64,000 nt of DNA from Sphingomonas sp. SORGH_AS_0879 (lineage in GTDB: Bacteria; Pseudomonadota; Alphaproteobacteria; Sphingomonadales; Sphingomonadaceae). Where the stretch lies: NCBI RefSeq assembly GCF_030819175.1, contig NZ_JAUTBJ010000002.1:3743001-3807000 (forward strand). Direction: 5' to 3'. A model generated the notes under the pieces. That model saw nothing but the letters and a program-made list of their open reading frames with translations. It searched no databases and was not told the origin of the DNA. The position numbers were made by a program, and so were the translations under genes. Each line of letters starts with the position of its first letter. The first letter of the stretch is position 1. Shown here in pieces: positions 48,091-56,295 of the stretch.

Positions 48091-48705
48091 CTATTCGCCA
48101 ACGGGCCTCCCTGTCCCCAGGTCGCAACAGATCAGCGCGATCGCTTGATCCACCAGCTGCTCGATGCGCGCATCCTCGAGATCGATGCGCATCAGCGCGA
48201 TATGATAGATGATGCTGCCGACCAGAGTCTGGCTGGCGAAATTCAGATCCGCCAGCGTCGCGCCCGGCGCGATGCGGCGCAGCTCGCGGCGATAATAGTC
48301 GATCTCATAGTCCATCTGGCGCGCGGTGGACGCGCCCAGCTCGGTGTTCGCGCGCAGCACCGAATCGAGCCGCATCAACGCGCGCCCCTGGTTGCCCGAC
48401 ATCAGCGCGCGACACGCAAGCGCATGGGCGATCAGCGCCGCGCGGGGCGTGGTCTCGGGCAGGATCACCGGCTCCACCGCGCGCGACGATTCGTCGAGGA
48501 TCGTCGCCAGCAGCGCATCCTTCGACGCGAAGCGGCGGTACAGGGTCGCGCGGCTGCACCCGGTGAGCTGCGCCAGCGCCTCGAATGTCAGCCCTTCATA
48601 GCCATGGTCGGCAAGCAGCGCCCAGGCCGCGTCGCGGATGCCGGCATCGATCGCTTCGTCGCGCGGTCTGCCCCTGCCGCGCAGCACTTCGTTCTCGGCG
48701 GTCAA
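48091..48705 (-). CDS. TetR family transcriptional regulator
   Basis: The 204-residue protein starts at a TTG (AGGAG 9 bases upstream) and reads LTAENEVLRGRGRPRDEAID. The TetR HTH follows: AAWALLADHGYEGLTFEALA and LTGCSRATLYRRFASKDALL. The C-terminal part is an unspecialised ligand domain with TLVGSIIYHIALM. It is divergent from the TonB receptor gene, with a palindrome in the shared promoter, so it likely represses both the receptor operon and itself. The inducer is unknown. Confidence 0.88.
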   Translation of the reverse strand: MTAENEVLRGRGRPRDEAIDAGIRDAAWALLADHGYEGLTFEALAQLTGCSRATLYRRFASKDALLATILDESSRAVEPVILPETTPRAALIAHALACRALMSGNQGRALMRLDSVLRANTELGASTARQMDYEIDYYRRELRRIAPGATLADLNFASQTLVGSIIYHIALMRIDLEDARIEQLVDQAIALICCDLGTGRPVGE

Positions 48706-48730
48706 AATTCTTCGCTCCTGCAGCAATTGT

Positions 48731-48753
48731 GTCACGGAATATCGATACGTGAC
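48731..48753. promoter_or_regulatory. Probable TetR operator between divergent genes
   Basis: GTCACG (48731-48736) and CGTGAC (48748-48753) are perfect inverted half-sites separated by 11 bases. The site lies 26 bases upstream of the tetR start and 29 bases before the receptor start, where it can block both promoters. Confidence 0.6.
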
Positions 48754-48782
48754 CGTCTCACAAATAACCGGGGGTTGGAACC

Positions 48783-51152
48783 ATGTATAGATTTCTTTTC
48801 TGTTCCAGTATGTTGATCCTTGGCGCCGCCCAGGCGCACGCCCAGACGGCCGACACTTCGGTGCACCATGATTCCGCGCCGACCGTGGCACAGGATCGCG
48901 CGCCGGCCCAGTCGGCCGCTCAGAATGACGAGGCGGCGATGGGCAACGACATCGTCGTCACCGCGCAGAAGCGCGAGCAGCGGATCAGCGATGTTCCGAT
49001 GTCGATCACCGCGCTCAACGCCGAAAATCTCGAGCTGATCGGCGGCACCGAACTGAGCAAGGTCTCCGCGATCACGCCGGGCTTCGTCATCCAGCTCCAA
49101 GACAAGTTCGCGCCGGGCTTCTCGATCCGCGGCATCACCTCGAACGACTTCCAGCCCCAGGCCGAGCTGCGCGTCGCGCTGTTCCAGGACGGCGTGCCGG
49201 TGACGCAGGCGACCGCGTCCTATACCGAGCTGTTCGATATCGACCGGATCGAAGTCGAGCGCGGCCCGCAGTCGACGCTGCACGGTCGCTCGGCGCTGAA
49301 CGGCGGCGTCTCGATATACCAGAAGCGGGCTGGCGACACGCTCGGCTTCGAGGGCAAGATCGCCGGCGGGAATTACAACTACTGGTCGGCGCAGGGCGTG
49401 GTGAACCTGCCGCTCAGCGACACGCTGGCGATCCGCGTCGGCGCGCTGGCACGCAAGCGCGACGGCTTCGTGTCGGACGCCCAGTTCGACCGGACGTACA
49501 ACGCGGTGAACGCGCAGGCCTATCGCTTCGCCGCGCGCTGGACGCCCGCGGACGATTTCGAGATGAACCTGATCGCCACCTATGACCGCGACGATACGCG
49601 CGGCGGCGTCCCCTTCAAGTCGCGCACCTTCCTGCCGCTCAACCAGACGACCGGCGCGATCATCGGCGACCTGAACTTCTGGACCCCCACCCATCTCGAC
49701 ACCTTCGGGACGTTTCGCGAGCCGCTGTTCACCCGCGACATCGTCAACATCAGCAGCACGATGGACTGGCGGCTGAGCGACAAGTTCAGCATCACCTCGA
49801 TCAGCGGCTTTCGCTGGGCCGACGCGCTGCAGACCGGCGACAATGACGGCACGCCGACCAACATGATCGCCTATGAGCAGAATAATTTCGGCTATCAGGT
49901 GTCGGAGGAGCTGCGCCTCAATTTCAGCGATGTCGGCCCGTTCCAGGGCTTTGTCGGCGCCAGCTTCTTCCGTGCCGACAACGGCATGGACTTCGATCTA
50001 GGCTATGACGAGCGCGCGATGGCGCTTCTCCTCGGCGGCACGCTGCAGACGCTCGCGCCGCGCGGGCTGACCAACGCCCAGATCAACGCGATCCTGGGGC
50101 CGGCCGCGGCGGCGCTCAAGCCGTTCCACATCGATCGCCAGATCACCCGCGCCAAGATCAACACCTATGACATTTTCGGCGACGTCACCGCCGATGTGAC
50201 GGCCAGGCTCCAGGTCTTCGCGGGCGGGCGCGTGACCTTCGACAAGAAGGAAGCGTCGACCCAGGGCCTGCTCCCGCTCGGCCCCAGCCGCCTCACCGGG
50301 CGCGGGCTGCTGCTCCAGCCGACCCCGAACGGCGCGGTGCTGACCGGCGAGAATGATTCGACCACCGTCACCGGCCGCGCCGGCCTTCGCTACACGCTGG
50401 CGCGCGACGTCAACGTCTATGCCGTGTACGGCTTGGGCAAGCGCCCCGAGGTCGTGCAGGTACTCAACACCGGCGCGCAGATCATTCCGGCGGAATCGCT
50501 CGAATCGGCCGAAGCGGGCATCAAGGCCCGTGCGCTGGGCGGACGCCTGAGCGGCGATCTCTCGGTCTATCACTACAAGTACAGCAATTTTCAGACGCTC
50601 GGCACGGTCAACGGCACGATCGGCACGATCAACGCGGGCAAGGCGAAGGCCACCGGCGTCGAGGCGCAGCTTAGCTACACGCCGGTCAACGGCATCCGGC
50701 TGTTCGGCAGCTATGGCTGGAACAAGGCGCGGTTCGAGAACGGCATCTATGACGGCAATCGCTTCCGCAACAGCCCGGACAACAAATACGCGATCGGCGC
50801 CGATTTCTATGCCGATCTCGGCAGCGGCCGGGTGAGCTTCGCGCCGCTCTACAGCTGGCAGTCGAAGATGTTCTTCGACGACAATAACGACCGTTCCGAC
50901 CTGCAGGTCCGCACGCCCGCGAGCTTCTCCGACAAGGTGGTCGACGAGTATCAGGGCGCCTTCGGCCTGCTGAGCGCACGCCTCTCCTTCACCGGCGATC
51001 GCGACCGCTGGAGCTTCGCGCTGGTGGGCGACAACCTCACCGACGAGAAGTTCATTGTCGATGCCGGCAACACCGGCGACAATTTCGGCATCCCGACCTT
51101 CATCGCCGGCACCCGCCGCACCTATCGCGCCGAATTCGGCGTCAAGTTCTGA
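48783..51152 (+). CDS. TonB-dependent receptor paired with a phosphoesterase
   Basis: A 789-residue outer-membrane receptor. The signal peptide ends near AHAQ, and the TonB box is NDIVVTAQKREQRISDVPMS. The plug has SAITPGFVIQLQDKFAPGFS, SIRGITSNDF and IDRIEVERGPQSTLHGRSAL. The barrel ends RRTYRAEFGVKF with the terminal phenylalanine. The next gene encodes a secreted metallophosphoesterase 23 bases downstream, and the divergent TetR gene controls both. Uptake of a phosphorylated compound or its product is the likely role (inference). Confidence 0.92.
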   Translation: MYRFLFCSSMLILGAAQAHAQTADTSVHHDSAPTVAQDRAPAQSAAQNDEAAMGNDIVVTAQKREQRISDVPMSITALNAENLELIGGTELSKVSAITPGFVIQLQDKFAPGFSIRGITSNDFQPQAELRVALFQDGVPVTQATASYTELFDIDRIEVERGPQSTLHGRSALNGGVSIYQKRAGDTLGFEGKIAGGNYNYWSAQGVVNLPLSDTLAIRVGALARKRDGFVSDAQFDRTYNAVNAQAYRFAARWTPADDFEMNLIATYDRDDTRGGVPFKSRTFLPLNQTTGAIIGDLNFWTPTHLDTFGTFREPLFTRDIVNISSTMDWRLSDKFSITSISGFRWADALQTGDNDGTPTNMIAYEQNNFGYQVSEELRLNFSDVGPFQGFVGASFFRADNGMDFDLGYDERAMALLLGGTLQTLAPRGLTNAQINAILGPAAAALKPFHIDRQITRAKINTYDIFGDVTADVTARLQVFAGGRVTFDKKEASTQGLLPLGPSRLTGRGLLLQPTPNGAVLTGENDSTTVTGRAGLRYTLARDVNVYAVYGLGKRPEVVQVLNTGAQIIPAESLESAEAGIKARALGGRLSGDLSVYHYKYSNFQTLGTVNGTIGTINAGKAKATGVEAQLSYTPVNGIRLFGSYGWNKARFENGIYDGNRFRNSPDNKYAIGADFYADLGSGRVSFAPLYSWQSKMFFDDNNDRSDLQVRTPASFSDKVVDEYQGAFGLLSARLSFTGDRDRWSFALVGDNLTDEKFIVDAGNTGDNFGIPTFIAGTRRTYRAEFGVKF

Positions 51153-51175
51153 TCCCCCCGCTCAGGAGTAAGACC

Positions 51176-52441
51176 ATGCGCAAGACCGCAACGCTGCTCG
51201 CCGCCGCCGCCCTGTTCGCAGGCGCGGTGCCGGCACTCGCCCAGGACCGCAGCTTCACGATCGCCGCGATCCCCGACACCCAGAACTATACCGACTATAC
51301 CCACCAGACCGCCGAGGGCTTCAAGTTCGACGCGGACAAGATGTTCCTCGACCAGATGGCCTATATCGCCGCGAACCTGCGCGCGAACGGCGGCGACATC
51401 GACTTCGTCACCGCGCTTGGCGATGTATGGCAGCACCAGACGCTGCAGATGGACCCGGGCCATGCCGCGCGCGGCTTCAAGCGCGTCGCCAACCCGATCC
51501 TCGACGCCCATTTCGCGCCGACGCCCAAGGTGACGACGGTGGAAATCGCCACCGCGCGCAAGGGCTATGAGATGATCGCGGGCAAGGTGCCCTTCTCGGT
51601 CGTGCCGGGCAATCACGACTATGACGCGATGTGGACCGACTCCAATCATCCGCCCGCGGCCAAGTTCACCGACATGGCGAGCCTCGGCATGCTGCATCCG
51701 GGCGGGCTGAACAATTTCCGCTCGCTGTTCGGCGCCGACAAGTCCTTCTTCAAGGACAAGAGCTGGTATGTCGCCAGCCATGACGGCGGCGCCGACAGCG
51801 CGCAGGTCTTCACCGCGGGCGGCTACACCTTCCTGCACATCGGGCTGCAATTCGACGCGCCCAACGCCTCGCTCGAATGGGCCGCGAGGATCATCGCCCA
51901 GCATCCCGGGCTGCCGACGATCGTCTCGACGCACGACTACATGACCAAGGAAGGCGAGCGCGTCGCCAATCCGATGATCGACGGCCACGCCGCCGATCCC
52001 GAGGACAACAACCCGCAAATGGTGTGGGACAAGTTCATCAGCCAGCACGACCAGATCTTCCTGGTGCTGTGCGGGCATGAGCATGGCCAGGCGATGCGCG
52101 TCGACAACAACCGCGCCGGGCATCCGGTGTGGCAGGTGCTCGCCGACTATCAGGACCGCAAGCAGAGCGCGATCGACGCGGGCGCTAAGATGGGCCCGGG
52201 CGAAGGTATCGGCGATGGCTGGCTGCGCCTGATGCGCTTCGACATGGGCAGCGCGACGCCGACGATCCGCGTGCGCACCTATTCGACGCACTACAAGAAG
52301 CAGAGCAGCGACACGCCCGATTATGCCACCTGGTACAAGGCGGCGGAAAAGCCCAAGCTGAGCGACGAGGCCTTCCACGGCGAGGACGATTTCAAGATCG
52401 ACCTGACCGGCTTCCGCGCCCGCTTCGGCAATCCGCGCTGA
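51176..52441 (+). CDS. Secreted metallophosphoesterase
   Basis: A 421-residue protein with a signal peptide (MRKTATLLAAAALFAGAVPA then LAQ). It carries the dimetal calcineurin-like motifs in order: IPDTQNY, ALGDVWQ, VPGNHDYD, STHDY and CGHEHGQ. These bind two metal ions and hydrolyse phosphomonoesters or diesters. CAGGAG lies before the ATG. Being periplasmic and co-transcribed with a TonB receptor, it probably liberates phosphate or a nutrient from an imported phosphoester. The precise substrate is unknown. Confidence 0.92.
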   Translation: MRKTATLLAAAALFAGAVPALAQDRSFTIAAIPDTQNYTDYTHQTAEGFKFDADKMFLDQMAYIAANLRANGGDIDFVTALGDVWQHQTLQMDPGHAARGFKRVANPILDAHFAPTPKVTTVEIATARKGYEMIAGKVPFSVVPGNHDYDAMWTDSNHPPAAKFTDMASLGMLHPGGLNNFRSLFGADKSFFKDKSWYVASHDGGADSAQVFTAGGYTFLHIGLQFDAPNASLEWAARIIAQHPGLPTIVSTHDYMTKEGERVANPMIDGHAADPEDNNPQMVWDKFISQHDQIFLVLCGHEHGQAMRVDNNRAGHPVWQVLADYQDRKQSAIDAGAKMGPGEGIGDGWLRLMRFDMGSATPTIRVRTYSTHYKKQSSDTPDYATWYKAAEKPKLSDEAFHGEDDFKIDLTGFRARFGNPR

Positions 52442-52898
52442 CGCATAGGGGGCCGCTCCGGCGGATCGGCCCCCAACACCCGGCTCCGGACGGTCGCCTT
52501 TGCGGGATTTGACGGGCTCAGCCGGCGGGTTGTGCGGTGTTCCAAGTAGCTCCGGGGCCCTGCCGACTGGAAAATCCATTCGAGAAGACAATGGGCTCGC
52601 ACTCGACAACGCTCCGAACATGCGCCCCGCAAACCAACGGCAGGTTTGAGGATTCTCGATCAGGCTAGGAACGACTGGGACTGGGGCGCACTGCGGCCGG
52701 TCTGCTCAATGAGGTTGGAATGGCGGGTTTCGGCGTGAGCAGCCGCCCAATGCGCGCGTTGGAACGGCTTGAGCTGGTCGAAAGTGGACTGGCTGGCGGT
52801 CGATTGAACGCTGTCGTCCCGTCGACCGCCAGCGATGTGCTAGCCCTGTCAGCGTTGATGGTACGCACACCTTACGCACCAATGAGGCTGACGACGCC
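52442..52898. other. Gene-free stretch between phosphoesterase and the 52.9-55.8 kb genes
   Basis: About 455 bases. Short frames exist on both strands (for example 52720-52944) but none has a ribosome binding site or recognisable sequence. It probably marks the edge of the mobilisable element further right. Confidence 0.4.
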
Positions 52899-53438
52899 TC
52901 ACGCTGCCGCCCGCACCACGTCCGTCGGTATCGCGTCGGCGTAGCTGCCCCCGGCGGGGATGAAGAGGGAACCGTGCAATTCGATGCCGCGCATCTGATC
53001 CGCGGCTTCCCGCCAGCGCCGGTGCGCGCGTTCGATGCCGCGTTTGATCCGGCTGCGGGACGGCAGCGGCGACGCGGTCAGGATGGCGCGTGGCCCGACC
53101 GACCAGCGATGCGTGTCGCTGAGCAGTTCGATGACCCCGTCGTCGCTGGCGAGGTAGGGCTGCACGTCCGCGTGCCAGTCGACAAGGATGTTGCCGCGGG
53201 TGGCGAGCGAGATGCCGACCGGCCCGTCGGCGATGGGCAGGTCGAATTGAACCAGCACGAAGTCGCGGTTGGTCTGCTCGACGATGGCGGCGATCTCGAG
53301 CGCCTCGGCGAAGTTCTTGCGCCCGCCCGAGGCGTAGCTGATCGGATTGCCGATGGGCGCATATTGCGGATAGCCCATGGCGAGGCGCAGGCCGACGGTC
53401 CAGGCCTGCATCGTGTCCATCGATTCAATGACGCTCAT
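52899..53438 (-). CDS. Hypothetical protein (179 aa), last gene of the DEDD-like cluster
   Basis: Begins MSVIESMDTMQAWTVGLRLA and is soluble, with a beta-rich middle (DFVLVQFDLPIADGPVGISL, GNILVDWHADVQPYL). A basic segment follows (SRIKRGIERAHRRWREAADQ). No family was recognised. It follows the exonuclease-like gene by about 50 bases and is probably co-transcribed with the three genes upstream. Confidence 0.65.
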   Translation of the reverse strand: MSVIESMDTMQAWTVGLRLAMGYPQYAPIGNPISYASGGRKNFAEALEIAAIVEQTNRDFVLVQFDLPIADGPVGISLATRGNILVDWHADVQPYLASDDGVIELLSDTHRWSVGPRAILTASPLPSRSRIKRGIERAHRRWREAADQMRGIELHGSLFIPAGGSYADAIPTDVVRAAA

Positions 53439-53490
53439 ATCGTTGATCCTTCTTTCTTTTCCGCCCCTTCGAAGAGGCCATCATCACGGC

Positions 53491-54354
53491 TCAGTTGCAG
53501 GCCGAGGCTCCCAGGGTTTCCAGTTTGCGGGCTTCCGCCGCGAAGGTCGCGGCGAGCAGGTCGTCGGCGTAGCGCTGCCAGTCGGATGCGTAGGGGCGGT
53601 GGGCGCAATGCTCGGCGACGAAGCCGGTCAGCCGCCGCATTGCCTCCAGGACGGAGGCGGTGCCGCCGGATAAGTGGCGCCAGCGCATCAGCAGTGCCGC
53701 CGTGCTCAGTACGTCCCCCTCCGCGACCGAGCGGACCGCCGACCACTTGCCCTGCTGCATCAATTGCGAGACGAGGTCCGGCCGACAGGTCAGCTTGCCC
53801 GGGATGCCCAGCCGGGCGGCGATCTCGGCAAGGTGCGCGGGTGCGGCCCCGCCGCACATTTCGCTGCAAAGGTCGAGATGGCCCGATGCGTCGCGTCGCC
53901 ACGGCGACAACAGGCCGGTGAGGCAAGACGGCAGCTGCAACCCGGCGTCGATCGCCCCGATCAGGATTTGCGGCAGGTCGGAATGGAATCCGCCCCAGGT
54001 GACGAGCTGGACATGGCCAAGCTGTTCCATGTCGGCGAAGAAGGCCTTCAGGACAGCGGCTTCGTCCTGTTCCGGCAGGCCGCGCGTTTCCAGCCGCACC
54101 GGGCGCAGGCCGTCTTCCGCCTCGATCATCACCAGCCACGACAGGGTGGTGATCCGATGGCACGGCCAGCGCGGCGTCACGCGTGGGTCGGTACGCAGTT
54201 CGCGCGGCGACAGATGCGCGGCATCGGCGGGCAGGAAACGCTCGCTCGCCTGATAGCGGGCGTGCGCTTCATGGTCATAGGCGAGTTCGGCATCAAGGAC
54301 GACGACGAAGCGCGGCGTGTTGCTCTTCCAGAGCGAGGTCAGGTCGTGGTGCAT
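53491..54354 (-). CDS. DEDD-type 3'-5' exonuclease-like protein (PolB exonuclease-related)
   Basis: The 287-residue protein resembles the predicted 3'-5' exonucleases related to the exonuclease domain of family B polymerases. ExoI is seen as FVVVLDAELAYD (D-x-E), ExoII as LVTWGGFHSDLPQIL with its aspartate, and ExoIII as VAEGDVLSTAALLMRWRHL with its aspartate. The start MHHDLTSLW at 54354 is supported by GGAG 9 bases upstream. It is likely cytosolic and may act on DNA or RNA ends in element maintenance (inference). Two genes just upstream may be diverged relatives. Confidence 0.7.
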   Translation of the reverse strand: MHHDLTSLWKSNTPRFVVVLDAELAYDHEAHARYQASERFLPADAAHLSPRELRTDPRVTPRWPCHRITTLSWLVMIEAEDGLRPVRLETRGLPEQDEAAVLKAFFADMEQLGHVQLVTWGGFHSDLPQILIGAIDAGLQLPSCLTGLLSPWRRDASGHLDLCSEMCGGAAPAHLAEIAARLGIPGKLTCRPDLVSQLMQQGKWSAVRSVAEGDVLSTAALLMRWRHLSGGTASVLEAMRRLTGFVAEHCAHRPYASDWQRYADDLLAATFAAEARKLETLGASACN

Positions 54355-54403
54355 GGTGGTTCTCCGGCGGGCGCGCGCGCGGCCGCATGTCGATGGGGAT
54401 TGG

Positions 54404-55060
54404 TCAGCGGGTGGCGGGCTGCTCGCCGCGCCAGCGATCCAGCGCCTTGAGCGCGACTTGTGCGGGGTGGTCGGAGTCGTCGAAATCGCCGAATAGTCGT
54501 GCCCAGCACTGCCATCCGGCGATGGCCTCGCCGACCAGTTCGACTGCGGTGGTCGCCGGGTCCGGCAGCAGCGCGGTCGGCGTGGCCGCGTCGCATTCGT
54601 CGACGGGAGTGCCGGGGCGGCAGATGCACGGCATGAGATGCGCACGTGCCTGATGCATATGCCACGTGTGCCCGCGCGGCATGTCACGCCATCGCCCGGC
54701 CGTGTCGCCAGCGGCGGTGATGATGCGCGGATGACGCGCAGGATCGGCGAGCGCCAGCAGTCGGTGGGGGACGCGGCCCCAATTGTCCCAGCTTATTGCG
54801 GCGCCGGTCGCGGGGATGCGCTGCTCCAGCCAGTCGAGCAGATCGCCGACGGTGTCCCCTTCACCCAGGCAGCGGGCATCGGCGGAGAACTGGTAACCGC
54901 CACCATCATCCGCCACGACGGTGAGGATGCCGACGCCGCAGAGGATGCGGGCGTCCGGTCGGTGGCGGGCGGCGGGACAGGCGCCGATGGTGCGCACGGC
55001 GAGCGCGATCGACGCGGGCGCGAAACCGCGCTCCTCGATCGATAGATCAATGAGAGACAT
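54404..55060 (-). CDS. Hypothetical protein (218 aa), possible non-catalytic DEDD-fold relative
   Basis: Starts MSLIDLSIEERGFAPASIAL with AGGAAA before the ATG. The block GDLLDWLEQRIPATGAAISW, DNWGRVPHRLLALA aligns by eye with the ExoII region of the exonuclease-like neighbour, but the ExoII aspartate is replaced and no ExoI D-x-E is visible. If the relation is real, the protein has lost catalysis. The C-terminal half, with MPCICRPGTPVDECD, is unrecognised. Confidence 0.6.
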   Translation of the reverse strand: MSLIDLSIEERGFAPASIALAVRTIGACPAARHRPDARILCGVGILTVVADDGGGYQFSADARCLGEGDTVGDLLDWLEQRIPATGAAISWDNWGRVPHRLLALADPARHPRIITAAGDTAGRWRDMPRGHTWHMHQARAHLMPCICRPGTPVDECDAATPTALLPDPATTAVELVGEAIAGWQCWARLFGDFDDSDHPAQVALKALDRWRGEQPATR

Positions 55061-55100
55061 AGTTTTTCCTGGAGGTTGGCCGCGATGCGGCCGGGTTCGA

Positions 55101-55754
55101 TCAGTCGGCGGCGGACAGCAGGTCCGCGACATGGAGCCGGGTGGCGGCGCAATCGGCTTCGCCCAGCCATTCGGCGAAGTGGCTGCTTATGGCCGTAGCG
55201 ATGCTGCGGCCGACCGGATTCACCTTGGCGAGACGGCGTATGACCAGTCTGAACGTGGCGATCGCGTCGACCTGTGCGTCCTGCTCGATCTCGGCGACAT
55301 TGGACTGCACCCAGTCAGCGAAGCGCCGGTTCGGATCGACCGGCGCACACAGGATCTGCGAATGGACGCAGGCTTCCTGGAGGGTCAGCGGCCCATCGTC
55401 GACGCTGGCCGACAGATCGAGCAGATATTGCTGGCCGCAGCCCGCCAGCGCGCGGAGGGCGGGCGACCATTCGGCGCCGGGCAGCCGATCGAGCAGTGCG
55501 ATGGCGTCCTTCATGCGATAGCCGGTAATCGTCGCGCCTTCGGTCGTCAGGCGTTGGTCGAGCCACGCCAGCAGCGCGTCGGCGGGGTCCGATGGTCGCA
55601 AGATGTAGCTGTCGAGCGAGAAGTGGACTGTCGGACCTTGCAGGCGGGCGGTCAGGACGGCAGCGCCGATGGGTATCTGCCGATCAAGGCCGAGCCGATG
55701 GCCGACGTCGAGGGCCGCGACGTTCACGGTGGTGATGGTTGGTGTGGGAAGCAT
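55101..55754 (-). CDS. Hypothetical protein (217 aa), possible second DEDD-fold relative
   Basis: Starts MLPTPTITTVNVAALDVGHR with GGAG 9 bases upstream. ALLAWLDQRLTTEGATITGY, RMKDAIALLDRL parallels the ExoII region of the downstream exonuclease-like protein, and QVDAIATFRLVIRRLAKV its ExoIII region, each keeping an aspartate. The ExoI pair is degenerate (LDVGH). It heads the four-gene run and is preceded by a 10 bp inverted repeat. The family is otherwise unknown to me. Confidence 0.6.
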   Translation of the reverse strand: MLPTPTITTVNVAALDVGHRLGLDRQIPIGAAVLTARLQGPTVHFSLDSYILRPSDPADALLAWLDQRLTTEGATITGYRMKDAIALLDRLPGAEWSPALRALAGCGQQYLLDLSASVDDGPLTLQEACVHSQILCAPVDPNRRFADWVQSNVAEIEQDAQVDAIATFRLVIRRLAKVNPVGRSIATAISSHFAEWLGEADCAATRLHVADLLSAAD

Positions 55755-55775
55755 AGGGCAGTGCTCCATGCGCGC

Positions 55776-55816
55776 ATCCTCGCCCCCATGCCGCGCGAAG
55801 CGGCTAGGGCGAGGAT
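55776..55816. promoter_or_regulatory. Perfect 10 bp inverted repeat upstream of the DEDD-like cluster
   Basis: ATCCTCGCCC (55776-55785) and GGGCGAGGAT (55807-55816) are exact inverted copies 21 bases apart, 22 bases before the first gene's start. It may be an operator or a leader hairpin. Confidence 0.4.
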
Positions 55817-56057
55817 ATGCGGACGGTGAGGATGACCGGCAGGGCCGATCGACGACGAAAATTCTGACGAGGGCCGAGCCGACGGATGCCGACCCTGTTT
55901 TTCCCTTCTTTCAGAACCTTCGCATCGTCCGTCCGTTAGGATCAGCGCCCGCAGCGCCGTTTTCTATGCCGCTAGCATGGCGGTGCCGTCCGAAAGCCTT
56001 CCAGACTGTCGCAATCCGTTAAGGATTGGGCTATAGCTTGAGATGGCCTGTGGGAGT

Positions 56058-56263
56058 CTGTCCTGTGGGCCGGGGCGTGGAAACCCCGCAAACAGAGCCG
56101 GCCGAAAGGCCAAGGTTTACAGGACCTAGTTCTGTGACCGGGTGGCGGACGCGTATGTCCAGAGCCGCCCGGCTTAAAGGCGTTCGCGCCTGTCTGTTTG
56201 CAGGTTTCCAACATTCCGGTCTCCAGAAGGCCGGCACCCTGGGTTCAACGGGGTGCCGCCGGC
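56058..56263 (+). ncRNA. Densely structured leader or small RNA upstream of the subtilase gene
   Basis: At least five strong hairpins fit in about 205 bases. An outer stem GTCCTGT / ACAGGAC (56060-56066 with 56119-56125) encloses CGGGG-loop-CCCCG (56071-56088) and GGCC-GAAA-GGCC (56100-56111), the latter closed further by AAAC/GTTT. Next is a 13 bp stem (CCGGGTGGC at 56138-56146 with GCCGCCCGG at 56164-56172, plus inner GGAC/GTCC). GGCG-TTCG-CGCC follows (56179-56190), and finally GGCACCC / GGGTGCC (56233-56257) with a GCC/GGC extension. GNRA and UUCG tetraloops and a multibranch closing stem suggest a folded RNA and not coding sequence. It ends about 33 bases before the protease start. No known riboswitch consensus was recognised. 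Confidence 0.55.
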
Positions 56264-56295
56264 TGTCCAGCGCGCATCCCCATCGAGGAATGAAG

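Noticed and set aside
52720..52944. A 74-residue plus-strand gene in the gap after the phosphoesterase
   Set aside because: It overlaps the 3' end of the minus-strand gene at 52899, lacks a Shine-Dalgarno sequence and has no recognisable sequence.
56058..56263. A known riboswitch (cobalamin, c-di-GMP-I, glycine) or hammerhead ribozyme
   Set aside because: I looked for the conserved boxes of each (for example the GCCACTG and CTGATGA-type cores) and found none, so it is reported only as an unassigned structured RNA.
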